Source of the DNA: a virus
Reading direction: 5' to 3' (one strand)
Length of the DNA: 22,890 nt
Virus record (IMG/VR): IMGVR_UViG_3300042691_001235
Coordinates: 1 to 22,890 of that record
This document shows, piece after piece, positions 7,719 through 18,800 of the stretch (the stretch's first letter is position 1; the number at the start of each line of letters is the position of its first letter). The notes beneath the pieces were generated by a model. The model did no database searches and was not told where the DNA came from. It saw only the letters and a program-made list of their open reading frames with translations. Both the position numbers and the translations under genes were made by a program.

Positions 7719-9806
7719 ATGCCGACCGTACCTACCACCTTCGTCCCACAGGTCACCACGTCAGGCGGCGGCGACATCGGCGACTTCGCAGCGCCGCCCG
7801 TACAGCCGATGCAGAACTACACGCCCGAACAGGTGCAGCAGTTCGGTCGCGCTATGACGCAGGCAGGCAACGTGGCGTACAGCGCAGGCGTGGCGATTCA
7901 GGACGCCATCGACGAGGCCGAAACGAAGGCTAGCGACGTGGCGTTCCTTGAGCGCGCCAACGACATCCTGCGCGGTCAGAACGGCTTCCTGAAGACCAGC
8001 GGCAAGCAGGCTGAAACATCGTTCCAAGCCACGCAGGATGCGCTCGCGCAGGCCGGCCAAGAGACGATGGACCGCCTGCAGAATGAGACGCAGCGGCGCA
8101 TGTTCCAGAACGTGCTGTCGCGCAACATGATGAACTTCCAGACGCAGGCGCTCGCGCACCGCGATCAGGAGGTCAAGGTCTATGCGACCAACGAGTCGAA
8201 GATCCGCGCACAGCAGTATGTCAATCTCGCGGTGCAGGATTACAAGGCGCGCAACCAGGTCGGCGAGGACGGTCTGCCGTCAGGTCCATTCGTGAGCAAC
8301 ATGGGCGTCGCGCTCAATGAGGCGCGTGCCGCTGGCCGGCTGATGGGGTTTGCCGAGGACAGCGCGCAGATGCGTGAACTGGAGAACGGCGTGTACACGC
8401 TAGCCACCCGCGGCGTGGTCAATCGCCTGATGATGGACAGCGACTACCAGGCCGGACTTGAGTATGTGCGCGAGCAGCTTGATCGTGGCCGCATTGACGC
8501 AAGCGTCGCCGACCCGATGATTGCGTCGCTCGACGCCAACCGCAAGAAGCAGATGGTCGAGGATCTGACTATCAGCATCAAGACGCAGGGACTGCTCGAC
8601 AGCAAGGCCGGGACTGCCAACTTCGGCGAGGTCGTTCCAAACGCACGGTACGACGTCAAGGGCAAGCGGCTCGACATGTCGGTTCCGCCTGGCACCCCCA
8701 TCAACGCCCCGGCAGACGGCACGATCAAGTCGATTGACAATACGACGGTCGTGGTCGAGACGGCGGACGGCACGCGCTACACGCTCGGCAATGTCGATAC
8801 TTGGGGCATGCTTGAGGTCGGTGCAACGGTGCGCAAGGGCGGACTGGTCGGCGCCGCTGGCACGCAGGGCGAGGCGGTTGATGGTCTGTATCCGGTGGGC
8901 TACAGCATCGTCCGCAATGGCGAGGCTATTGATCCGCGCAACGCGAACTCCATCGTTGATCTACCGCGAGACGAAGCCAAGCCGCCGCGCACACTGACGG
9001 AAGCCCTGCAGGTTGCCGCAGAGATCCCTGACGCTGAAACGCGACGGCTCGTGCAGGCCAATCTCCGCAGCGCGTACAAGCAGGAGAAGGAACTGCAGGA
9101 CTACGAGTACGGGCAGCGCATTGAGAGCATTGAGCAGTATTTGGCAACGCCAGGTTCTACGGTCGCGCAAATCCCGCCCGAGGTGTTCGGCGCGCTCAAG
9201 CCCAAGGATCAGGAGCGACTGCTGAAGGGCCAGCGCGAGGAAGATGAACTAGACGTCATGGAGGAGATTGCCCGTGACCCGTCCATTGTCAGCCGCGAAT
9301 GGCTGAACGAGAACCGAGGGCGCATGACGCGCACGACGTTCACCAAGCTGCTTGGCGACCTGAACGATCCGCCCAAGATGCAGGAGGCGAGTGTTGACGC
9401 TGATCTTGTCAACGCGACGCTTGTGCGTAACGGGCTGAACGATCTGGCGTTCCCTAGAGATCAGGATGAAAAGTCAGCATCGCTTCTATTCCGTGACAAT
9501 GTGACGCAGGCCATTAGTTACGAGCAGATGCTGACGGGTCGCAAGTTGAGCCGCGAGGAGAAGCAGGCCGTCATTGACAATCTGCTTCTTGACCGTGCGT
9601 TCTCAAAACAAGATGCCGCGCAGAATGTCATCGCTGCCATGACGCCAGAGCAACAAAGCAAGGCGTACACTGAAATTATCAACCGCATCCCTGACAAGGA
9701 ACGCCAGCAGATCCGTGCAGCACTTGAGGCGACCAACCAGCGCGTCAACGCCGCCAACATGGCGATGATGTATCTCCAGTACGAACGAATGAAGAAGGCT
9801 GAGTAA
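7719..9806 (+). CDS. Internal virion (ejection) protein with degenerate M23 peptidase-like domain
   Basis: 695 residues. Residues 1-40 are Pro/Gly/Gln-rich. Residues ~40-300 are helical (VAFLERANDILRGQNGFLKT, QNETQRRMFQNVLSRNMMNF), the pattern of phage ejection proteins in the T7 gp15 position. Residues ~305-408 align with the LytM/M23 peptidase fold: RLDMSVPPGTPINAPADGTI near 317-336, VGATVRKGGLVGAAGTQG, then IVRNGEAIDPRN near 397-408. The usual zinc ligands are absent: the HxxxD position has Gly315...Asp319, and the HxH position reads Pro392-Val-Gly394. It is probably a structural or peptidoglycan-binding pseudoenzyme. Residues ~430-695 are charged helices. The stop overlaps the next start (TAATG at 9804-9808), coupling it to the giant protein. 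Ejection role inferred from position; the M23-like fold is a motif-level call. Confidence 0.72.
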   Translation: MPTVPTTFVPQVTTSGGGDIGDFAAPPVQPMQNYTPEQVQQFGRAMTQAGNVAYSAGVAIQDAIDEAETKASDVAFLERANDILRGQNGFLKTSGKQAETSFQATQDALAQAGQETMDRLQNETQRRMFQNVLSRNMMNFQTQALAHRDQEVKVYATNESKIRAQQYVNLAVQDYKARNQVGEDGLPSGPFVSNMGVALNEARAAGRLMGFAEDSAQMRELENGVYTLATRGVVNRLMMDSDYQAGLEYVREQLDRGRIDASVADPMIASLDANRKKQMVEDLTISIKTQGLLDSKAGTANFGEVVPNARYDVKGKRLDMSVPPGTPINAPADGTIKSIDNTTVVVETADGTRYTLGNVDTWGMLEVGATVRKGGLVGAAGTQGEAVDGLYPVGYSIVRNGEAIDPRNANSIVDLPRDEAKPPRTLTEALQVAAEIPDAETRRLVQANLRSAYKQEKELQDYEYGQRIESIEQYLATPGSTVAQIPPEVFGALKPKDQERLLKGQREEDELDVMEEIARDPSIVSREWLNENRGRMTRTTFTKLLGDLNDPPKMQEASVDADLVNATLVRNGLNDLAFPRDQDEKSASLLFRDNVTQAISYEQMLTGRKLSREEKQAVIDNLLLDRAFSKQDAAQNVIAAMTPEQQSKAYTEIINRIPDKERQQIRAALEATNQRVNAANMAMMYLQYERMKKAE

Positions 9807-12800
9807 TGCAGGAAGACAACCTGTCGGACATCACGCTGACCCCTCGCATCCCGTCTGCCGAGGAGAACCCGTTCATCCCGATGGCGCAGAAGATGGCGCA
9901 GCCCGAACAACTTGGGTTGAACACGCCTGAAGACAACCCGTTCCTCGCCATTGCCAAGGGCATGGGCGGAGAGGGCCAGCCGCCGGCCATCGGTTCGATT
10001 GCTAGCACGCTGTCGATCAACCCCGACCAGGCTGCGCAAGCCAGCAAGCTCGGCGGTCAGTTCGGTCTTGGTCAAGACATCGCGCTGCGCAACATGGACG
10101 AACTGCGTCGGCGCTCGCTCATTACTCGCTTGCAGCAGACGGGGATGCTTGAAAAGAACCCGGCGCTGGCCGAGTCACTTGCCAATCCTGCGTTCTCGGC
10201 GCAGGCCCACGATGACATCGACAACTTGGCAGAAACTGGGTCGTGGATTGACAGCATCAGCAAAGGATGGGAGGGAGGTTGGCGCACGGGCGAAGAAGGA
10301 ACGTTGCGTTACTCCCCATTGAGCGGTTCTATTTATTACGGATCTGATCCACTGCGCGATGCTCGCATTGCATTTGTGCGTGAGCGACGGCGCGAAACTG
10401 CAGGCAGCGGCGTTATGTATATGACATCGCAGGTTGCAGCACAAATGGCGTATCAGGCGCCTGAAATTGCAACGTTTGGTCTTGGCGGAGCTGCTATCGG
10501 CGGATCATTTGGCGGACCAGCAGGTGCTGCTGGTGGTTTCGTCGTAGGACTCAAAGCGGGCATGGTCGCAAGTACTGCCAAGATGGAAGCAGGCGTTGCC
10601 TACGGCGATTTGGTAGAGCAAGGTGTTGATCCCGATGAGGCCGCATATTGGGCAGCAGGCATCGGTGGGATCAATGGCATGATCGAATTGGCTGGCACCA
10701 AGGTCTTGCAGAAGACGTTGTCGCCATTCATCAACTGGGCGATGTCGAAAGCAATTCGCCAAGTCGCTACGCAGGCATTAGTGCAACCAACAGTCGGCAA
10801 GGCTTTGACAACGGCTGGCAAGTTGTACGGCTTAGAAGTGATGATGAACGGTGTAGAGGAAGCATCACAAGACACCGTTGGCATCATTGGCGAAGAACTT
10901 GCCAAGTTGTCGGACGGGATTGAGAGCGATGCAACCCTTAGTGATGCCGCTAGCCGTATTGCAGATGCGTTCGTTGCTGGTGTTCAAGGGTCTGTGCTGC
11001 TAGGTGCCATTGGACCTGGCGCTCGACTCGCATACGACACTCGCCGTGCGCGGCAGACCGAAGCTCAGCAGAAGTGGCTTGACGGACTGCAGGAGCGCGT
11101 TGCCGAATCCAAGGTCCGCGAACGCAACCCAAGCGCGTTCCAAGAGTTCGTTGAGAAGCAGGTTGAAGGCAAGCCAGTTGCCACAATCTATGTTGACGCC
11201 GAGGAAGCCAAGGGTGTCCTTGCGCAGCTGAACCTGACGGCTAGCCAGGTTGACGCGATTGTGCCGGGCTTCGCCGAACAGGTCCGCGCCGAGTCAGAGC
11301 GTGGCGGCGACGTCACGATCCCGACCGCACTGTTCTCAGCTCGACTCGCCAATACCGACCTGGGGAACGCGCTGCGACCGCATATGCGTCTGTCGCCAGA
11401 GGCGTTGAGCGTGACGCAACTAGAAGCCGTGCGCGCCGAGCGCGAGCGCATGTCCGCTGCTGGGCAGGATGTCATTGACGAGCGCATGGCCGCTCAGGAC
11501 ACGGCGTTTGTTGAGAGCGCGCAGCGTGTCGAGGACACGATGTACGGCGAACTGACCGCAGCCGGCCAGCCCGCGACAGAGGCCAAAATCAACGCCGAGT
11601 TTGTCCGCAACATGATGGCGTCGCTTGCCGACCGCGTTGGCGTGACGCCCGAGCAGATGTTTGAGCGTTACCCGTACCGCGTCCGTGGCGAGGGCCAGGC
11701 TGCGCAGGCGCAGGCGCTTGAACAGGCAGTTACGCTAGCCCCAGAATCTGGGGTGTTTGATGTCAACAATCCTCCAACTGCGAAGCCGGGAATGCGCGAC
11801 ATATCGCAAGGGGCGGCAATTGTTGCTTTGATGGATTACGACGGAACGGTGTATTACGACGTCAACGCCACCATGCACGGCGACTTGATCGATACGTTCC
11901 CAGAAATTGCTGACACTGTCATTGATGGCGGATTCATTATTGATGGCAAGTATGTGATGAACGCATCGGATGGCGGATACGCGGCAGAGGAGGGTGGCAG
12001 CGAGCGCATGGCGCAGGTGCGTCGATTCACGAAGCAAGTCAATACCCGCAAGCAGCGCCCGCTAGCGCAAGGCTCCCTCCTCGACGCCGACTACATGGCG
12101 GCGGTGGAGCGCGGCGACATGGAAACGGCGCAGCGCATGGTGGATGAGGCGGCGCAGGCGGCTGGATATAATCTCCGTGTATTTCACGGAACTGACAGAA
12201 CCTTCGGAGCTTTTCGGCCAGGCGCCATATTCGCTACTGATTCGCGTGAACTAGCGCAGGAATATGCTGAAATAACGGCAGAAAGCAGCGGTAAAAAACC
12301 CATTGTTCTAGGTTTGTTTGCGCGCATTGCTGACCCGATTGATTTGACTACTAAGTCTGGACTTCGTGATGCGCAAAAAGAAATTGCTAGCCTAGCGAAG
12401 ACATCACGTGCTAGTTGGGTTAGCGCTCTCGGTGACCCAATGCGAGCGAATGCCTATGAGCTTGAGGAGTTTTTGAACCCGAGCATGGGTGGTTCGAAAA
12501 CTCTTATTGCGAAGTTGTTCGAAACACATGATGGAATCATTACGCCATCAGTAGAGCGTGGTGCAAAGCAATTCCTAATTAGCGATCCAACACAAGTCAA
12601 ATCGTCCGACCCCGTCACCCGCGACGAGGCCGGCAATGTCATCCCGCTGTCGCGCCGCTTCGACATCACTAGCCCGCGGATGTTTGAACAGGCTGCAATG
12701 GCGACTAGAGTCCCAACGGCAGTCAAGCCTCTTGAAGATGCGTTGAATGAAGTTTTGCTTGCTGACTTCCCAACATTCCTACGCGACCCAAAGTTCGTTG

Positions 12801-15800
12801 CTAAAAATCTTGCGAAGTTCAAGGAACTGAACGCCCCTATCCGCATTGACGAGAATGCGACAGAGCAGCAGCAGCTTGAGCAGATCATTGAGCACATGAC
12901 AGGGAATCTGTTGTGGCTGCATGACGCGATGGATCCAGCCATTCGCGAGCGCGCACGTATGTGGTATGTCGGAGGACGCCGTCTCGTTGATTGGATGGCT
13001 GAACGGCATGGCATGTCTCCGATGGGTGCAGCAACCGTGTTTGCCGTGCTGTCGCCGCAGAAGAACTGGTACGAGAACGTCGGGCTCGGGATCCGCATTA
13101 CCGACATTGTCGCCACGCAGGGAGCGGCGACGATGGATGCGGAGATGCAGGATGCCTACCTGAACTCGCTGCGCAAGGCGCAGACGAAGCTGGAAGGCCA
13201 GCTCGCTAAGCACGACGAGGCGAAACCGAAGCGTGACAAGAAGGCAATCACAGATTGGGAAGCCAAGCGCGCAGACATTGCCAAGGAAGCCAAGGCTGCC
13301 GCCGACAAGGTCGCCGAAGCGCAAGGCAATATCGATTCTATCGGGAACCGGACGCTTTCAGAACTGCTGCGCGACCGGGATTTCTTCCTGGCGGCCATCA
13401 TGGTGCGCTGGTTCGACCAGACCAAGAACGACCGCACGTATCCGGTCATCAGCCCAGAGGGAGGCGTCGGCTCTCCGATGCTCACCGATGCCGGGACGCC
13501 TGCGAGCATTCGGTACGGCAGCTACAACGAGGTTGCGAAGGCTATCGCTGCCTACGTCGATGGTCGTGCCGAGAACGTCCACTACCTCATCGGCGGCGAG
13601 CACAAGGTCCGCAACTTCTACAACAACCTGTTCAACCCGGAAGATCCGCGTTTCGCGACCATTGATACCCACGCAATTGCTGCCGCCTACTTGATGCCGC
13701 TTGCCGGCACGGACAAGTTGGTGCAGCACGGGCTTGGCGGTGGGGTCGGCAATGCCATGTTCGGCATGGGAGGCGGATACGCGGTGTTCTACGAGGCGTA
13801 TCGCCGAGCAGCGGAAGCGCGTGGGATCCAGCCGCGAGAAATGCAGTCGATCACCTGGGAGGCGATTCGCGGCATGTTTGAGGCCGCGATGAAGGGTGGG
13901 CTTAAGGCGCCTGTTGCCGCCACATGGAAGCGATACGTGGACGGCGAGATCGACATGGACGCTGCCCGCGCTAATGTCATGCAGCTGGCTGGCGGGATCA
14001 CGACGCCGTCCTGGGTGGCGTTGCCAACGGACATGCAACCTTCAGCAGGATACGAAGGCGTTTCTAAGGATGCTGCGGACGCGCAGGCACAGCGTATTGC
14101 CACGCAACCGACCGCGGCGTCGGTCATGTTTGAGGTCGCACCAGATCCAATTGACGCTGAGTTGGTAAGGCAATGGGAAGCTTTGTCGCCCCTGCAGCGT
14201 CAAGCTATCAGCGTGCGTGTGGCCGAAGACATTGTGCCCCGTATTCTTCGCGAGTACGGTGTGGCTGCTGACATGGTCATGCAGGTCGGTGGATGGGAAG
14301 GCGCAACAAATGTCGGTTTTGCCCTGCGAATGCCGCCTGGGCCACTTGTTCGACAGATTGCGCAGGCTGTCGGCTATGCCCTATCGCAGCAGGCGGTTTT
14401 CACGTTATCAGCGTCGGAGTTCCAAGGTTCCGAACGAGCTGACATTATTGTGTTGAAGTTGCAGCCAGGCACAACGGTGGAGCAGATTGGCGACCTGTAC
14501 GAGAAAAAGTTGTATCCGCTTGGCATCCAAGGCCATGCCACCGTGCAAGATGCCATGATTATCAGTTTGGACCCAGGCGTTGACGGCGCTATACTTGCAA
14601 ATACAATTGCTGCCAATGTGGCCGGAGATGGTCGGGTTTTAGAACTTACTTATGACACTGGTTGGAGGTCACTCGATGACACGCGAATCACAAACGAAAC
14701 CGTTCGTGCGCAAGATGAAGGACGGGGAGCTAAGGGCGATGTTGGGCGACGGCGTATTGATGCTTACCGCCGCGAAGCCACGCGACTCGTCGCCGAATAC
14801 CTCGCCCAATCAGGTCAATATCAGCAGGCAGCCCGCGGACTCGCCCGCGGCGGATTCGATCCGCAGAAGCTCCTGACCACGCTCAACAAGGATGCTGACT
14901 TCAGCACCTTCGCGCACGAGACAGCGCACTACTTCTTGACCATCCTTGGCGATGTCGCGGCACGACCAGACGCGCCGGCCTCGGTGGTCGATGACATGAA
15001 CACGCTGCTGCGTTGGTTCGGCGTCAAGGATCTTGCGACGTGGAACGCGATGTCGCTTGACCAACAGCGTCAGTACCACGAGCAGTTTGCGTACTCGTTT
15101 GAGACCTACCTGTTTGAAGGCAAGGCGCCGAGCGTCGAGATGCAGGGTCTGTTTGACCAGTTCGCACGTTGGCTCAAGCAGGTGTATCAGGGTCTCATTA
15201 CGAAGATCAACGACGTGTACAAGGCCGAGTTCGGCAAGGATCTTCCGATCTTGACGGGCGAGGTGCGCCAGGTCATGGACCGCATGCTGGCGACCGAGGA
15301 CCAGATTGCCCGTGCGCAGGCCATCCGCGAGATGAAGCCACAGTTCCAGACGCAGGAACAGTCCGGTATGGACGATGCCACGTGGGCTGCGTATCAGGAA
15401 CTGCAGGAGCAGGCCACCGAGCGTGCGGTTGCTGAACTGACCACAGCCACCCTCAAGGAGATGGCGTGGATGTCGCGTGCTCGTGGCCGCAAGTTGCGCG
15501 AGCTGCAGCGTCAGCACGATGACAAGCGCAAGGAGATCAAGGACGAGGTCACCGAGGATCTGCGCATCCTGCCCGTCTACCGTGCAATGGAGTTCCTGAA
15601 GCGCGGCAAGGTGGTTGATGTCGATGGAACGACCAAGCCGGCGACGGGGCAATTCAAGTTGTCGGTAGCTGGCGTGCAGGCTGTCATGCCGCCTGGCTTC
15701 GATGTCGCCACCCTTGGCCGTGGCCGATACGGCATGGTCAACGAGGACGGTCTGCACCCCGACCTGATCGCGCCGCTATACGGGTACGCCAACGGTGCCG

Positions 15801-18800
15801 AACTCGTCACCGCCCTGTCAACGGCCAAGCCGTTCGCTGATGCGGTCGCCGAACGCACCGACCAGCGGATGCTTTCAGAGTTCAGTGAACTTGCCGACCC
15901 GGCTGCCCGCTCGTTGGCGGTGGACCGTGCCATCCACAACGAGGCACGCGCCCGCCTGATCGCTGTTGAGCAGCGGTGGGCCGCCAAGCTGCAGCAGCCC
16001 GTCAGCGTCATCATGGAGGCGGCTAGCCAGGTCGCAGGGGAGATCATTGGGCGGCAGACCATCCGCACCCTCTCGCCACGCGAATACGCCGCCGCAGAGG
16101 CCCGTGCTGCCCGTCTAGCGACCTCGGCCTACTCCGAGCCTCAGTCGCCCGATCAGGCCGGCCAGACGGCTGCTACGCGGGCCTACAACGAGGCTATCGC
16201 CGCCGGCAGGACGGTTGACGAGGCTACGGCTGAGTCGCTGTCGGCGGGCGTTGCGGCGGTTGAGAAGGCCCGTGAGCGCCGTGCCGAGTTTGACAAGAAG
16301 TACGGTGGCAAGTCGCCGGCTGAGGTGATGATGCGGGCGAAGCGCCAGCAGCTGTTGCAGAACATGCTGGCCCGTCAGGCTCTTGAGGCCCGTGCCGAGA
16401 TCGACCGCGCTAGGTCGGCGTTCAAACGGTTCTTCGGCTCGGACGAGAAGATCGGGAAGACTCGCAACATGGAGATGGTGTCGGCGGCCCGCGCCATCCT
16501 CGGCTGGTACGGGTTCGGCAAGCGCGACAAGTCGCCTGCCGAGTACGTCGATCAGTTGAAGGCATATAACCCCGCTGCCTACGCGCAGTTGGAGCCGCTG
16601 ATCCTGCGGGCAACCCGTGGTCCGCAGGACTACCGCGACCTGACGGTTGACGAGTTCCGTGTGCTGCGCGACACGGTTGACGGGCTTTGGATTCAGGCCC
16701 GCAAGGACAAGCAAGTCAAGTTGGCCGACCGGACGATGGCGCTTGATGAGGTCGTTGGCGAACTCGACAAACGGCTTGAGGAGATCGGCGTCCCGAAGGT
16801 CGTTCCGGGCGAGAAGCGTGCGCCGACGTTCCGCGACCGTGCTGCCCGTCACCTGATGACGTTGCGCTCAACCATGCGCCGCGTCGAGTCGTGGGCGGAC
16901 GGTATGGATGGCGTATCAACCGTGCGCCCGTTCACGAACTACCTGGTGCGCCCTGTGCTCGATGCGGTTGACAAGTTCACGGCTAGCCGCAACAAATACA
17001 TGAAGCTGTTCCGTGACTTGGTGGTCAACCTGCAGATGCCGGAAGGAACCATCTCGGCGCCGGAACTGGATTACACGTTCGGTGCTGGCAACGCCGGCAT
17101 TGGCAAGGCGGAACTGCTCGGCGCCCTGCTCCACACGGGTAACGAGAGCAACTACCGCAAGTTGCTGCTCGGTCGCGGTTGGGGTCAGGAGGACGAGTTT
17201 GGCAACCTCGATGACACGCAGTTCAAGGCGTTCGTCAAGCGGATGCAGGACGAAGGCATTCTGACGAAGGCCGATTACGACTTCCTGCAGGCGGTGTGGG
17301 ATCTCAACGAGGAGATCAAGCCCATCGCCCAGAAGGCGCACTACGAGCTGTACGGGTTCTACTTCACGGAGATCCCGGCAAGCGAGGTGGTCACGCCGTT
17401 CGGCACCTATCGCGGCGGGTACGTGCCGGCGGCAACCGACAAGTTCATGGTGGCCGACGCCGCGCAGCGTGCCGGCGAGGAGGAACTTGAGTCTGACTGG
17501 CGGAACTCGCTGCCTAGCACCGGGCGCGGGTTTACCAAGGCCCGCATGGCGGGTTACAACAAGGCTCTGTCACTCGACGTGCGTGTCATCGGCGCGCACA
17601 TCGACTCGGCGCTGCGGTTCTCCATGATTCAGCCGGCCATCACGCAGGCGCTGCGCATCCTGCGATCGCGTGAGTTCGCGGCTCGGCTTGACCGCGTTGA
17701 CCCAACCGTCAAGCAGGAACTGCTGATCCCGTGGCTGAACAGAACTGCTCGTCAACTCGTGTCGCAGCCTGGCAAGTACAAGGCGGTTGACGCCTTCTGG
17801 CGCGGCGTGCGCACGAGGACGGGCATGTCAATCATGTTCGCCAACCTGCGCAACGCCCTGCAGCAGTTCACGGGTTTGTTCCCGGCTGGACTCAAGGTGC
17901 AGCCGCGCTACCTCACGTCGGCGCTGACCGAGTACGTCGGCTCGCCGCAGCGGACTGCCAACAGCGTCGCTGCCCTGTCGCCCTTCATGGAGGACCGCCT
18001 GAAGGGTCAGTCGTTTGAGATGCAGGAGCAGATCAACGAGGTGTTGCTGAACCCCAGCCGATTCGACAAAGCACAGGCATGGACGGACCGACACGGGTAC
18101 TTCCTGCAGCAAGCCTTCCAGAACATGGTTGACGTGGTTACCTGGGTGGGCGCCTACAACCAGTCGTTGTCAACAGCCGACACGACGATGACTGCAGAGG
18201 AGGCGCAGCGTGAAGCCATCGCCGCCGGCGACGCCGCAGTGCGGTTGACACAGGGCAGCGTGCGCCCAAGCGACGTGTCGGCGTTTGAGTCTGGCACCCC
18301 GTTCTTCCGCACCCTGACGCAGTTTGCGGGCTACTTCAACATGCTCGCCAACCTAAACTCGACGGAGTATGTCAAGGTCATGCGCGACATGGGGTTCCGT
18401 GGCAACAAGGGCAAGCTCGTTTATATCTACATGATGGGCTTCATGCTGCCAGCGGTGGTCGCCGACGCCATCGTCCGCACGCTCGGCGGTGGGTGGGAAG
18501 ACGAAGACGAGGACGGCTATCTGGACACGTTCATGGACTGGTTCTTCGGCAGCCAGATCCGTCAGGGCGTGGCGTTCGTGCCGTTCGGCACGACGGCCTA
18601 CACGCTTGCCACGACGGCGTTCGATGACAAGCCGTACAACGACCGCATGACCACTAGCCCATCGGTCGCCTCGCTTGAGGCGGCGACGGTTGGCGTCGGC
18701 AAGGCGGCAATCGCCGTGGTTGACGAGGAGAAGGACGTGACGGGCAAGAACGTCCGCGACGTGCTGACGCTCTTGAGCCTGGCGACCGGGATTCCGTTCA

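Noticed and set aside
14810-15757. 315-codon reverse-strand open frame
   Set aside because: It lies opposite the peptidase part of the giant protein, whose HEXXH motif and conserved segments are in the forward frame. Leu/Arg/His-rich shadow composition.
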